Source: Pseudomonas sp. Irchel 3H7 (GTDB lineage: Bacteria > Pseudomonadota > Gammaproteobacteria > Pseudomonadales > Pseudomonadaceae). From it: a stretch of DNA of 64,000 nt. The notes beneath the pieces are model-generated. The model was not told where the DNA came from, did not search any database, and saw only the letters and a program-made list of their open reading frames with translations. The stretch covers positions 124,001 to 188,000 of the forward strand of contig NZ_FYEA01000006.1 of the NCBI RefSeq assembly GCF_900187605.1. The letters are read 5' to 3'. This document shows positions 56,063 through 64,000 of this stretch, piece after piece. The position numbers were made by a program, and so were the translations under genes. Each line of letters starts with the position of its first letter. The first letter of the stretch is position 1.

Positions 56063-56827
56063 ATGTCTGCGTTGGTTGACCGGTTGGTGGCTCATGTCCT
56101 GAGTCTGGAGGTACGGCTGCTGGCCTGTCAGGCGCGATTGACGGCACGTACCGATCCCGAGGCGCTGCACGATCTGCGCACTACGGTGCGGCGCTTGCGC
56201 AGCCTGTTGCGGCCATTGCGCGGCTTGCCCGGTGTCGAGCAACTGGAAGATGCCGCCTCGGCGGTCGGCCAATTGACCACCCCGTGGCGTGATCGCGAGG
56301 TGTTGGCGGCGTACCTGCTCGCGCATGATCAGCCCGAAGCCGCGCAACGCCGCATGGCGCAGATGGCCGAGGCTTATCCGGCGCTGGCGGCGAGTGCCGA
56401 AGTGGCCTCGCTGCTGATGATTCTCGACGCGTTCCCGCGATTTCTGCGCGCCTCACAGCGTCAGGGCTTGCTCAAAGGTTTGGACAAGCGCATCGAGAAA
56501 CGCCTCGGCAAGCAATGGCAGAAACTCGACGAGGCGCTGCACGATCCCGCTCACGACCGTCACCGCTTGCGTTTGCTGATCAAGCGCGTGCGCTACGGCA
56601 TCGAAGCCTATCCCGAACTGGACCGCTTGCCCAAGGCGGCGCTGGCGCGATTGAAGTCGGCCCAAGGCGCGTTGGGTGACTGGCACGATTGCTGGCAGTG
56701 GCTGGCGAAAGCCGAACTGGAGGCGGATCTTCAGCCCTGTGTCGTCACTTGGCAGGCGACCATGATCAAAGCCGAAAGCAAAGCTGATCGTGTGCTGGAA
56801 AAACTCAGTTCAGCCTGTTTCAAATAA
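56063..56827 (+). CDS. CHAD-domain protein
   Basis: A 254-residue all-helical protein with conserved, regularly spaced His and basic residues: EALHDLRTTVRRLRSLLRPL, then HDPAHDRHRLRLLIKRVRYG. This is the CHAD pattern. CHAD proteins bind inorganic polyphosphate through this basic surface, and often sit with a CYTH-domain triphosphatase; no CYTH gene is adjacent here. A polyphosphate-related role is family knowledge, not shown. Start ATG has CAGGAG 5 bases upstream. Confidence 0.88.
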   Translation: MSALVDRLVAHVLSLEVRLLACQARLTARTDPEALHDLRTTVRRLRSLLRPLRGLPGVEQLEDAASAVGQLTTPWRDREVLAAYLLAHDQPEAAQRRMAQMAEAYPALAASAEVASLLMILDAFPRFLRASQRQGLLKGLDKRIEKRLGKQWQKLDEALHDPAHDRHRLRLLIKRVRYGIEAYPELDRLPKAALARLKSAQGALGDWHDCWQWLAKAELEADLQPCVVTWQATMIKAESKADRVLEKLSSACFK

Positions 56828-56848
56828 CCTGAGCCCCGCGATATCCCC

Positions 56849-56939
56849 TGCAGGAGCTGCCGAAGGCTGCGATCTTTTGATCTTGTTGTTAAAAATCAAA
56901 ATCAAAATCAAAAGATCGCAGCCTTCGGCAGCTCCTACA
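56849..56939. repeat. REPIN (same family as after mtnA)
   Basis: Left arm 56849-56882 (TGCAGGAGCTGCCGAAGGCT...) and right arm 56907-56939 are inverted copies; the spacer contains an ATCAAA triplication (AAATCAAAATCAAAATCAAAA). Confidence 0.9.
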
Positions 56940-57067
56940 GGGTTTTGTGTCTGTATTTGAAATACGCTAAGGCCTTTCTGTCAGCCCATTTGACCGGAAT
57001 AGACGCTGCGGCGCTATGCAGGTCTGGTTAAGATCCCTGCATTCCTTTTTCGTTTTCTGAGGTTGCC

Positions 57068-57862
57068 ATGCGCTTTAGCGATCTGCTCGAGGCGGTCCGC
57101 CGCCAACCAGAATTGACCATTCCTGCCGAATGGGGCCAGGGGCGTGCGAGCTTCGGTGGTCTGGTGGCTGCGCTGCAATACGAAGCCATACGCGCGAAGG
57201 TCCCGGCGGATCGCCCGGTACGTTCGCTGGCGATCACCTTTGTCGGCCCGGTCGAGCCTGAAGTCCCGGTGAGTTTCGAAGTGGATGTACTGCGCGAAGG
57301 CAAGGCCGTCAGCCAGGTCATGGGCCGGGCGATCCAGAATGGTCAGGTGGTGACCATCGTTCAGGGTAGTTTCGGTGCCTCTCGGCCGTCGGAGGTGGCA
57401 GTCGAAGCGTATCCGGCGCCGTCAATGAAACACTGGGATGAATGCCAGGAATTACCCTATATCAAAGGCGTGACCCCGGAGTTCATGCGTCATCTGGCAA
57501 TGCGCTGGAGCGTCGGCGGCATGCCGTTCACCGGCACTCAATCGCGGCTGATGGGCGGCTGGGTGCGCTTGCGTGGAGATGTCAAAGAAGAACCGGTCAA
57601 CGAGGCGCATCTGCTGGCCTTGGTCGATGCGTGGCCGCCCGCGCTGTTGCCGTATCTTAAGAAGCCTGCACCGGGCAGTACGCTGACCTGGACCATCGAA
57701 TTTGTGCAGCCGCTACACGATTTGAGTACGCTGGACTGGTGCCAATACCTGGCCGACATCGAGTACGCCGCCGATGGCTACGGCCATGTCGCCGCCAAGC
57801 TGTGGAGCGCAGAAGGTGAACTGATTGCGATGAGTCGCCAGACCGTCACGATCTTCGCCTGA
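57068..57862 (+). CDS. Acyl-CoA thioesterase (double hotdog, TesB-like)
   Basis: A 264-residue thioesterase of the 4HBT_3/TesB-like double-hotdog family. The first hotdog includes WGQGRASFGGLVAAL and VRSLAITFVGPVEP; the second ends YGHVAAKLWSAEGELIAMSR. Such enzymes hydrolyse medium- or long-chain acyl-CoA in the cytoplasm; chain-length preference cannot be read here. The ATG follows CTGAGGTTGCC. The stop is one base from that of the convergent gene. Confidence 0.88.
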   Translation: MRFSDLLEAVRRQPELTIPAEWGQGRASFGGLVAALQYEAIRAKVPADRPVRSLAITFVGPVEPEVPVSFEVDVLREGKAVSQVMGRAIQNGQVVTIVQGSFGASRPSEVAVEAYPAPSMKHWDECQELPYIKGVTPEFMRHLAMRWSVGGMPFTGTQSRLMGGWVRLRGDVKEEPVNEAHLLALVDAWPPALLPYLKKPAPGSTLTWTIEFVQPLHDLSTLDWCQYLADIEYAADGYGHVAAKLWSAEGELIAMSRQTVTIFA

Positions 57863-57863
57863 G

Positions 57864-58229
57864 TCAGTGCCGACGGTGGCGTTCACGCCAGGCGCGCCAC
57901 CAGCCGCCGCTGAGAAAGAAGCGCGGAAAGGTCAGAAACTGCTCGACCAATAAGCGCGACACGGCATCTTTACGATCACTGAACGGCTCGGAGGCTTGCG
58001 CCTCCAGGCTGTGGCCATGGCGCTGCAAACCCAGCGCCGCAACGATACCGATCACGCCGATGGCGACGCTGGCCAGACTCAGGCTGAACACCCCGGACAC
58101 GATCAGCAGAAACGCGACGATAAACAACGGCACGGCAATCAGGTGCAGCACCAGATTGGTCGGGTGCTGGTGATTACCCGGGTACGCGCGCCATTGCCAC
58201 GCGGGAAGATTGGGGTGACGTTTGCCCAT
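57864..58229 (-). CDS. Mpo1-like (DUF962) membrane protein
   Basis: A 121-residue protein with HPNLPAWQWRAYPGNHQHPTN (several His residues that may bind iron), then two predicted transmembrane helices (about residues 29-70), and a C-terminal RRLLVEQFLTFPRFFLSG-type segment. It matches the DUF962/Mpo1-like family; yeast Mpo1 is an Fe2+-dependent dioxygenase acting on 2-hydroxy fatty acids, but bacterial function is not established. Start chosen at the ATG with GAGGAG 8 bases upstream; a frame start 21 bases earlier overlaps that site. Confidence 0.85.
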   Translation of the reverse strand: MGKRHPNLPAWQWRAYPGNHQHPTNLVLHLIAVPLFIVAFLLIVSGVFSLSLASVAIGVIGIVAALGLQRHGHSLEAQASEPFSDRKDAVSRLLVEQFLTFPRFFLSGGWWRAWRERHRRH

Positions 58230-58334
58230 GTTTTCTACTCCTCGATCCATGTTGAACACATGCTTGAAGAATAGGCCCGGGCGGCGAGGGCGGCGAATCA
58301 AGGTTGGCTATTGGCATCATAGTCATGATGGACA

Positions 58335-58414
58335 AAAAAGATCGCAACCTTCGGCAGCTCCTGCATATAAATGCGTACACCTGTAGGAGCTGCCGAAGGC
58401 TGCGATCTTTGATC
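58335..58414. repeat. REPIN (same family as after mtnA)
   Basis: Left arm 58335-58365 and right arm 58382-58414 (TGTAGGAGCTGCCGAAGGCT...) are inverted copies with two differences; the right arm ends directly at the stop of the chemoreceptor gene. Confidence 0.88.
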
Positions 58415-58415
58415 T

Positions 58416-59897
58416 TCAGAGCTTCAACTGACCTATTGCTTTGCTCAACTCCCCGGCCAACGTCGCCAGCTCATTACTGGTCGTCGCCGAATCCACTGTT
58501 TGTTGCACGGTGTTTTCGGTCACATCACGAATACTCACCACCGCCCGGTTCATCTCCTCGGCAACCTGGCTTTGCTGCTCCGCCGCCACGGCAATCTGCG
58601 TGTTGCTTTCACGCATCTGCGCCACCGCCCCGGTGATTTCCGCCAGTGCTTCGCCGGCCTCCTGCGCCTGCTGCACGCAATCGTCGGCTTTGTACGAACT
58701 CTCCTGCATGAAATCCACCGCATCGCGGGTGCCAGCCTGCAAGGCCGAGACCATCGTGGTGATCTCATCGGTCGAGGTCTGCACCCGCTTCGCCAGATTG
58801 CGCACCTCATCGGCGACCACGGCAAACCCCCGGCCCATTTCACCGGCGCGGGCGGCCTCGATGGCAGCGTTCAGGGCGAGCAGGTTGGTCTGCTCGGCAA
58901 TGCTGTGAATCACGCTGACCACGCCGTTGATCTTCTGACTGTCCTCAGCCAGCCGTTGAATCATCTCGGCCGTCTGCTGCACACCACTGGACAGCCCGGC
59001 AATCGAGTGCTGCACCCGCGCGACCACTTGCTGACCGCTGCCGGCGAGATCATCGGCGGTCTGCGACAAGTCGCGGGTGGCGCCGGCGTGTTGGGCGATG
59101 TGATAAACCGTGGCGGTCATTTCGTTGATCGCGGTAGCGGCCTGATCGGTTTCGCTCTGCTGACCGAGCATGCCGTGGCGCACTTCGTTCATGCTCGATG
59201 CCAGTCGCGCCGCGCCGACATCCAGTTGCCGTGCGGTGTTGGCCACGGTGGTGACGACGCGCTGGTAACCGGCCTGCATCGCGTTGAACGCATTGGCCAT
59301 CTGCCCGACTTCGTCTTTGCCGGCCAGTGGCACACGAGCCGAGAGATCGCCGCTTTTCTCAACGTGAAGCATGACGTCCTTCAAGGTGTTGAGCTGGCTG
59401 AGCAGAAAGCGGATCAGCAGTTGCGAGGCACACAGCATGGCGAACATCAGAATGAACACCGCCACCGCATAGTTGGCGAAACGCTCGCTGAACACCTGAC
59501 TCAGACTCGGGCCGTAGGCAATGACCGCAACTTGCTGGCCATCGGCACGACTGAACACTTCGGCGCCCATCAGCGGGTTATCGCCGAACAGCGGCAGGTG
59601 ATTGATCTCGTTCCAGCCGTTGCTTTCCGTGATTTCCAGCAAGGGCTGATCGTTCAGGCGCGGTGCTTCGCCGCGCTTGAAGGTCAGCACCTGATCGGCC
59701 TTGGGCAATGACTGCCCGACCGGCCAGGCCTTGAGCAATTGCGCCTGGGCTTGCGCCGAGGCCTGAGACGCGTGACTGCGCGCCTGTTGTTCGAGCTGCA
59801 CGGCGTACAGCACCAGCAACAGGGTGGTGACGAAGGCGACCGCATTGACCGCCCAGAATTTGTATTTCAGCGAGATATTGCTAAGCCAGGCACCCAT
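58416..59897 (-). CDS. Methyl-accepting chemotaxis protein
   Basis: A 493-residue chemoreceptor. TM1 is about residues 13-33 and TM2 about 143-164, giving a small periplasmic sensor domain of roughly 110 residues of no recognised type; a HAMP domain follows ([20 protein letters not shown]...), and the signalling tip [20 protein letters not shown] and [11 protein letters not shown] is near residue 355. The ligand is unknown. The ATG has only a poor ribosome-binding site. The C-terminus lacks a CheR-binding pentapeptide. Confidence 0.93.
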   Translation of the reverse strand: MGAWLSNISLKYKFWAVNAVAFVTTLLLVLYAVQLEQQARSHASQASAQAQAQLLKAWPVGQSLPKADQVLTFKRGEAPRLNDQPLLEITESNGWNEINHLPLFGDNPLMGAEVFSRADGQQVAVIAYGPSLSQVFSERFANYAVAVFILMFAMLCASQLLIRFLLSQLNTLKDVMLHVEKSGDLSARVPLAGKDEVGQMANAFNAMQAGYQRVVTTVANTARQLDVGAARLASSMNEVRHGMLGQQSETDQAATAINEMTATVYHIAQHAGATRDLSQTADDLAGSGQQVVARVQHSIAGLSSGVQQTAEMIQRLAEDSQKINGVVSVIHSIAEQTNLLALNAAIEAARAGEMGRGFAVVADEVRNLAKRVQTSTDEITTMVSALQAGTRDAVDFMQESSYKADDCVQQAQEAGEALAEITGAVAQMRESNTQIAVAAEQQSQVAEEMNRAVVSIRDVTENTVQQTVDSATTSNELATLAGELSKAIGQLKL

Positions 59898-59985
59898 GGA
59901 GGTCTTCTCTGATAGCGGAAACAGTTTTGGCAAGGTGCCATTATTGTGCCGCTATGCAGAGGACTCGATTTGATGTGAGTCAAGA

Positions 59986-60067
59986 GATCAAAAGATCGCA
60001 GCCTTCGGCAGCTCCTACATTGGGATGGCGTACGCCCTGTAGGAGCTGCCGAAGGCTGCGATCTTTT
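59986..60067. repeat. REPIN (same family as after mtnA)
   Basis: Left arm 59986-60019 and right arm 60038-60067 are inverted copies of the TGTAGGAGCTGCCGAAGGCT unit, separating the chemoreceptor and tatD genes. Confidence 0.88.
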
Positions 60068-60072
60068 GCGGC

Positions 60073-60879
60073 TTACGCCAATGCCGGGAGGTTGTAGAAC
60101 GCGCGGGCACACGCGGTGGTGTGCGCCGCCAGATCTTCCTCGGTTTCGCCGCGGTGCAACGCCACTTCGCGCAGCACTTCAGTCAGATACGCCGGTTCAT
60201 TGCGCCCATTCTTTGGTTTCGGTCGCAGAGTGCGCGGCAGCAGGTACGGCGCATCGCTTTCCAGCATCAGGCGCCCGCGCTTGATCTCTTTCACCAACGG
60301 ATGCAAATGCGTGCCCCGACGCTCATCGCAGATCCAGCCAGTGATACCGATGTGCAGGTCCAGATCGAGGTAGCTGAACAGGGCTTTTTGCTCGCCGGTG
60401 AAGCAATGCACCACAGTGGCGGGCAGTTGATCGCGGAAGACTTTGAGGATTTCCAACAGGCGCTGGCTGGCATCACGCTCATGCAGAAACACCGGCAATT
60501 GCAGTTCAACGGCCAACGCCAAATGCTCTTCGAGGACTTTTTCCTGTTGTGGGCGCGGCGAGAAATCCCGGTTGAAATCCAGCCCGCATTCACCCACGGC
60601 GACGACGTTTTTTTCTTGCAACAGACTGCGCAAACGACGGGCGCTATCGGCGTTCCAGTCGCTGGCCGAATGCGGATGAATACCGGCGGTGGCGAACAAC
60701 CGTTGACCGCTTTCATCCAGCTGTTGGCACAGCTCTAAAGCCTGTTCGCTACCCTCGACGCTGGTGCCGGTCAGCACCAGTTGGCAGACCCCGGCCGCAT
60801 AGGCGCGATCAAGCACGGCCTGGTGTTTGTCGGCGAAACTGGGGTTGGTCAGGTTGACGCCGATATCGATGAGTTGCAT
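60073..60879 (-). CDS. tatD: TatD-family metal-dependent nuclease
   Basis: A 268-residue amidohydrolase-fold nuclease. [15 protein letters not shown] opens it (the family's HxH is replaced at this site by a GVN form, known in TatD), [16 protein letters not shown] carries the Glu and Asp ligands, PVFLHERDA and VVHCFTGE the His ligands, and [12 protein letters not shown] the catalytic Asp. E. coli TatD is a Mg2+-dependent 3'-5' exonuclease in DNA repair. Start with GGTAGCAACC upstream is weak; a longer frame to 60912 lacks support. Confidence 0.92.
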   Translation of the reverse strand: MQLIDIGVNLTNPSFADKHQAVLDRAYAAGVCQLVLTGTSVEGSEQALELCQQLDESGQRLFATAGIHPHSASDWNADSARRLRSLLQEKNVVAVGECGLDFNRDFSPRPQQEKVLEEHLALAVELQLPVFLHERDASQRLLEILKVFRDQLPATVVHCFTGEQKALFSYLDLDLHIGITGWICDERRGTHLHPLVKEIKRGRLMLESDAPYLLPRTLRPKPKNGRNEPAYLTEVLREVALHRGETEEDLAAHTTACARAFYNLPALA

Positions 60880-61115
60880 GGTTGCTACCTCGGGCCGAAG
60901 GCCGGAAAGCATACCAGAGCTGTAGATTCATAAGAAAAGCCAAGAACTACAACGAGTTATAGCTGTCTTTTGATGCCGCGACGCAGCCCGGTTTGGCAGA
61001 AGTGCCATTACTGTGCCAGTCTCTCGCACTTTGCCAGCGCTCCAAGCGCTCTGTTTTTGTCGGTGATTTCGATCTTTCAGAGATGAAATTGCCCCGTATT
61101 CTTTCCGGAGAGTGG

Positions 61116-62537
61116 ATGGTTCGTCCCTCGGTTTTGCTCCTGTTGTGTGGATCGTTGCTACTGCCGATGACGGCGGTTGCGCGCCTGCCCGGGCCGTTGC
61201 AAGCCGTGCCGGCGGCCAAGGTGCGGGACTTGTCCGAGATTCGCAGCAGCCGCGTATTGCGCGTGCTGGTCAACCAGAGCCGCAACAGCTCCGGCGAAGT
61301 TCAGGGCCAGGCCATCGGCGTCGAATACCATCGCCTGCGTGCCTTCGAGCAATACCTCAATGGCCATGCTCGCGATGGCCAGGAAATCACCCTCAAGATC
61401 ATTCCCAAAGCCAAGGACCAATTGCTCGGCGCCTTGCAGCGTGGCGAAGGTGATCTGGTCGCACCGGGTGAATTGCTCGATCTGCAATCTGGCTATGCCG
61501 TGGCCAGTAGCGAACCGGTCGCCAGCAACGTGCCGCTGGTGTTGGTCGGGATCAAGGGCGAGCGACGCTACACCAAGGTCGAGCAACTTTCCGGCAAAAC
61601 CCTCGCGTTGCCCACCGGCAGTGCGGCGGGGGAGGCGGTCAGTCAGCTCAATCAGAAACTGGCGTTGCACAAACTGGCGCCGATCAAGATCGAATGGGTC
61701 GATCCGACCCTGGCGGTCGAAGATGTGCTGGAGATGGTTCAGGGCGGGATTTTTCACCTGACCATCGTCGAGCAACCTATCGCCGAGCGTTGGGGCAAGA
61801 TCCTGCCGAAGCTGCGTTTTGACCGGCAACTGATCATCAGCGAGCCGGGCGAGGAGTACTGGTTCGTGCGCCGTGACGCCGCAATGTTGCGTGCAAGCAT
61901 TGACCGCTTCCTCGGCGGTTACAAGAAACCCTCGAACGAAGATGCTGCGTTTTTGCGCATCTATCGACGCCTGTACCAAGTCCACAATCCGTTGGCTAAG
62001 GCCGATCGCCAGCGTCTCGAAAAACTGCGCCCGACTCTGCAAAAGCACGCCGCCGCGCAGAACATGGACTGGCTGAATCTGGCCGCACTGGCGTTCAAGG
62101 AATCACGCCTGCAACCCAACGCCCGTAGCGGCAGCGGCCCGACGGGGCTGATGCAGATCACGCCTTCCGCCGCTCAGCGAGTCGGCGTGAGCAATATTCA
62201 GAATCTCGATGCGAATGTGCAGGCCGGCGCCAAGTACCTGGCGATGATTCGCCGCAAGTTTTTCAACAGCCCCAAACTCAACGAGCGCGAGCGCATGGCC
62301 TTCACCCTCGCGGCCTACAACATTGGCCCCGAGCGCGTGCAGGGCATGCGCGCCGAGGCCCGGCGGCGCGGGCTGAATCCCAACCAGTGGTTCTTCCAGG
62401 TCGAGCGCATTGCCATGGAGCAGGTAGGAATGGGGCCGGTCAGCTATGTTAATAGCGTGAACAAGTATTACTTGGCGTTCGACCGGGAGCGGGAGTCGTT
62501 GGAGCCCGGGGCGCAAAAAGTCGTCTCACGGAAATGA
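61116..62537 (+). CDS. MltF-like lytic transglycosylase with periplasmic binding domain
   Basis: A 473-residue secreted protein. A signal peptide (MVRPSVLLLLCGSLLLPMTA) is followed by an SBP-type (solute-binding family 3) domain (about residues 45-270) and a C-terminal SLT transglycosylase domain (about 310-450). The catalytic Glu329 lies in ALAFKESRLQPNA; GLMQITPSAAQRVGV, then LAAYNIGPERV, are the family's GLMQ and AYN motifs. It cleaves peptidoglycan in the periplasm. MltF of P. aeruginosa is activated by muropeptide binding to the same kind of N-terminal domain. I start at the ATG with GGAG 5 bases upstream; an ATG 33 bases earlier is possible. Confidence 0.87.
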   Translation: MVRPSVLLLLCGSLLLPMTAVARLPGPLQAVPAAKVRDLSEIRSSRVLRVLVNQSRNSSGEVQGQAIGVEYHRLRAFEQYLNGHARDGQEITLKIIPKAKDQLLGALQRGEGDLVAPGELLDLQSGYAVASSEPVASNVPLVLVGIKGERRYTKVEQLSGKTLALPTGSAAGEAVSQLNQKLALHKLAPIKIEWVDPTLAVEDVLEMVQGGIFHLTIVEQPIAERWGKILPKLRFDRQLIISEPGEEYWFVRRDAAMLRASIDRFLGGYKKPSNEDAAFLRIYRRLYQVHNPLAKADRQRLEKLRPTLQKHAAAQNMDWLNLAALAFKESRLQPNARSGSGPTGLMQITPSAAQRVGVSNIQNLDANVQAGAKYLAMIRRKFFNSPKLNERERMAFTLAAYNIGPERVQGMRAEARRRGLNPNQWFFQVERIAMEQVGMGPVSYVNSVNKYYLAFDRERESLEPGAQKVVSRK

Positions 62538-62649
62538 TCTAATAAACTGATTGTTATGGCGGAATATTTGCGCTTTTAACATGAATTTTACTGATTAATA
62601 TAGCGGCCAACCAACACACACAACTTCTCGCAAAAACAAGGAATGCCCC

Positions 62650-63084
62650 ATGAGCTCTCTGATCAACAAAGTATTGTTCACCCGCGCCGGCTACGGTCTG
62701 ACCATCCTGCGCATTGCGGTCGGCGTAATCTTCGCTGCGCACGGCTCGCAAAAACTCTTCGGTCTGTTCGGTGGGTATGGTCTGGCAGGCACCGCGCAGT
62801 ACATGGACAGCATTGGCCTGCACCCGGGCTACCTGATGGCCACATTGGCGGGCGGTACTGAGTTCTTCGCCGGCCTGGCCTTGATCATCGGCCTGCTGGT
62901 GCGTCCGGCGGCGTTGGGCCTGACCTTCCTGTCGCTGGTGGCGATCTTCACCGTACACATCAGCAACGGTCTGTTTATGGCCAACAACGGTTACGAGTTC
63001 GCCCTGGCCCTGCTCGGTGGCAGCCTCGCCGTCCTGATCGAAGGCGCCGGCAAGCTCTCGGTGGACCGCGCCATCGCCGGCTAA
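62650..63084 (+). CDS. DoxX-family membrane protein
   Basis: A 144-residue inner-membrane protein with four predicted helices. ILRIAVGVIFAAHGSQKLFG and GGTEFFAGLALIIGLLVRPAA are the DoxX/YqjF-type signature. Proteins of the family are linked to redox stress and thiosulfate or quinone chemistry, with no settled function for this branch. ATG follows CAAGGAATGCCCC. The 112-base region upstream is AT-rich and likely holds its promoter. Confidence 0.9.
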   Translation: MSSLINKVLFTRAGYGLTILRIAVGVIFAAHGSQKLFGLFGGYGLAGTAQYMDSIGLHPGYLMATLAGGTEFFAGLALIIGLLVRPAALGLTFLSLVAIFTVHISNGLFMANNGYEFALALLGGSLAVLIEGAGKLSVDRAIAG

Positions 63085-63104
63085 GCGCTCTGGCTCAAGG
63101 AATA

Positions 63105-63130
63105 GGCCCGCATTGTGCGGGCCTTTTTTT
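63105..63130 (+). terminator. Intrinsic terminator of the doxX-type gene
   Basis: GGCCCGCA-TTG-TGCGGGCC followed by seven T. Confidence 0.95.
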
Positions 63131-63144
63131 GTTGCGGCTGATTC

Positions 63145-63174
63145 TTGACACTGATCGGTCACGTTCTCTAGGAT
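63145..63174 (+). promoter_or_regulatory. Strong sigma-70-like promoter
   Basis: A perfect TTGACA (63145-63150) and TAGGAT (63169-63174) are 18 bp apart. Transcription would start near 63181, leaving an untranslated leader of about 150 bases before the small gene at 63334. Confidence 0.65.
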
Positions 63175-63180
63175 GTTGCC

Positions 63181-63333
63181 CATGCGCCGATTTAAACAGC
63201 TACTTGCGGGGCGCCAGGTGACTTCAACAGTTGCCGTCAGAAGCCGGAACAGGGCTTCGAAATACCGCTAAAGCGCTGGTTCGGTGTTGCCTCTCACCTG
63301 CCATGCAGACTTTTGAGGCAGAGACACGACACG
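63181..63333 (+). promoter_or_regulatory. Structured 5' leader with possible pseudoknot (riboswitch-like)
   Basis: The leader contains three pairings: CAGGTGA (63215-63221) with TCACCTG (63294-63300), GAAGCC (63240-63245) with GGCTTC (63253-63258), and TGCCTC (63288-63293) with GAGGCA (63315-63320). The TCACCTG arm lies in the loop of the last stem, so both together would make an H-type pseudoknot close to the start codon. I cannot place it in a known RNA class from memory. A small frame inside (63182-63271) lacks a transcribed ribosome-binding site. Confidence 0.45.
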
Positions 63334-63642
63334 ATGAATGCACTACGCCCTCCAGCACGTCCCGCGCCGATCACGGCACATATCACCCAGCGCAACCCGA
63401 AAATTCTCCTTGGCGGCAAACATCAGCCGACGCTGTTGCGTTATCTCGATGGCTGGCCACGTCGCAGCGGCGGTCCTGCCGCGTTCCTGATCCAGTTCGT
63501 TGAAGACGGCGAGTCGCTGGCGCGTTTTGCCAGTGACAGCTTTGATCTGGCGGTGATTCAAGCGCCGAGCGTTGAGGATGCGCCGGAGATGATCAAGCAA
63601 CTGACCCGCGTTGCGCGGCATGGCTTGATCACCCGACGCTGA
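63334..63642 (+). CDS. Short protein resembling the C-terminal part of a methyltransferase fold
   Basis: A 102-residue protein. The second half (FDLAVIQAPSVEDAPEMIKQ followed by LTRVARHGLITRR) resembles the strand-4/5 region of class I SAM methyltransferases, but there is no SAM-binding glycine motif, so enzyme activity is not expected. The first third is Pro- and basic-rich (ALRPPARPAPITAHITQRNP). No hydrophobic signal. The gene stands behind a strong promoter and a structured leader and converges on greB. Function unknown; codon usage fits its neighbours. Confidence 0.6.
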   Translation: MNALRPPARPAPITAHITQRNPKILLGGKHQPTLLRYLDGWPRRSGGPAAFLIQFVEDGESLARFASDSFDLAVIQAPSVEDAPEMIKQLTRVARHGLITRR

Positions 63643-63648
63643 TACGCT

Positions 63649-63978
63649 TTACGGATAGTCGATAGCGACGATGTAAACGAACTGTTCACCCGTCGGCGTC
63701 TGCACCCGGACTTCTGCATCCAGCGCCTTGCCGATCAAGGCGCGGGCCAGTGGCGAGTCGATGCTGATCAGGCCCAGTTTCAGATCCAGTTCATCCGGGC
63801 CGACGATGCGGTAGCGCGATTGCTTGCCGTTTTCGTCTTCGATGGTTACCCAAGCGCCGAAGTAGACCTTGTTCGGATCGCTGGGTTTTTCGCTGACGAC
63901 TTTCAATGCTTCCAGGCGTTTGGTGAGAAAGCGTACGCGACTGTCGATCTCGCGCAGCATCTTCTTGCCATAGGTGTA
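63649..63978 (-). pseudogene. greB: greB, 3' part; reading frame broken at the window edge
   Basis: The last 109 codons of transcript-cleavage factor GreB. They run from YTYGKKMLREIDSRV through the C-terminal FKBP-like domain (FGAWVTIEDENGK, then YRIVGPDELDLKLGLISIDS) to the stop. In the intact protein the coiled-coil N-terminus with its acidic tip, which reaches the RNA polymerase active site, precedes this. Here the codon before YTYG is a TAA (63979-63981), and the remaining 19 bases do not continue the expected ENA(E/D) sequence. So the gene is interrupted by an insertion or rearrangement, or the last bases are a contig or assembly edge. As shown it cannot encode full GreB. Confidence 0.7.
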
Positions 63979-64000
63979 TTAGCACCCCTCCCACAAACAT

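Noticed and set aside
63182..63271. A 29-codon frame (MRRFKQLLAG...) as a leader peptide
   Set aside because: Its only ribosome-binding site is part of the -10 region and would not be in the transcript.

Overview
The window is a chromosomal segment of a Pseudomonas, most likely the P. fluorescens complex. This rests on gene order and protein sequence: mupP-ubiG, mtaD/mtnA, gyrA, serC-pheA-hisC-tyrA/aroA-cmk-rpsA and ihfB, then an O-antigen locus ending in wbpM-comEA, the same framework known from P. aeruginosa. It also rests on several families of Pseudomonas-type REP palindromes. I see no tRNA, rRNA, CRISPR array, prophage or complete insertion sequence.

Layout. (1) 1-16.2 kb is core metabolism and information processing: the end of yciK, mupP (cell-wall recycling), ubiG (ubiquinone), mtaD and mtnA (methylthioadenosine salvage), gyrA, then a tightly packed serine/aromatic amino acid operon (serC, pheA, hisC, a tyrA-aroA fusion, cmk) leading into rpsA, and a small lipoprotein. 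(2) 16.3-40.5 kb runs from ihfB and a LapA-domain protein through an O-polysaccharide locus: rfbB-rfbD-rfbA without rfbC; two family 2 glycosyltransferases; the Wzm/Wzt ABC exporter with a Wzt carbohydrate-binding C-terminus; a small methyltransferase; a sulfotransferase fused to a very long heptad coiled coil; more glycosyltransferases; an acyltransferase; sugar epimerases; an APS kinase (cysC) overlapping an FAD/NAD(P)-binding gene; and a wbpV-wbpL-wbpM block that starts the chain. (3) 40.6-45.6 kb holds comEA, an SDR, a FabF-type ketosynthase, a TetR regulator, a DUF2897 protein and an ethanolamine-type permease. (4) 46-54.3 kb is the complete kdpFABC-kdpDE potassium system, with a repeat element lodged between kdpB and kdpC. 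(5) 54.4-64 kb is mixed: patatin, small lipoprotein, CHAD protein, thioesterase, Mpo1-like protein, chemoreceptor, TatD, MltF-like transglycosylase, DoxX, a short conserved-looking protein behind a strong promoter and a structured leader, and the 3' part of greB, whose reading frame breaks at the window edge.

The most interesting system is the O-antigen locus. It has an ABC exporter and no visible wzx, wzy or wzz, so it should make a polymer that is finished in the cytoplasm and then exported. In the studied E. coli O9a case such polymers are ended by a capping enzyme (WbdD) whose coiled coil sets chain length, and the Wzt C-terminal domain reads the cap. Here, two genes after wzt, lies a protein with clear PAPS-binding sulfotransferase motifs followed by about 190 residues of heptad repeats, and the same locus carries its own APS kinase. 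I propose that the chain is capped or decorated with sulfate and that this protein is a sulfotransferase version of the WbdD ruler. This is inference from motifs and context, not a demonstrated function.

Other points worth attention: the greB break, the 347-bp kdpB-kdpC gap with two 113-bp tandem units inside a long inverted repeat, the possible pseudoknotted leader at 63.2-63.3 kb, and the missing rfbC.
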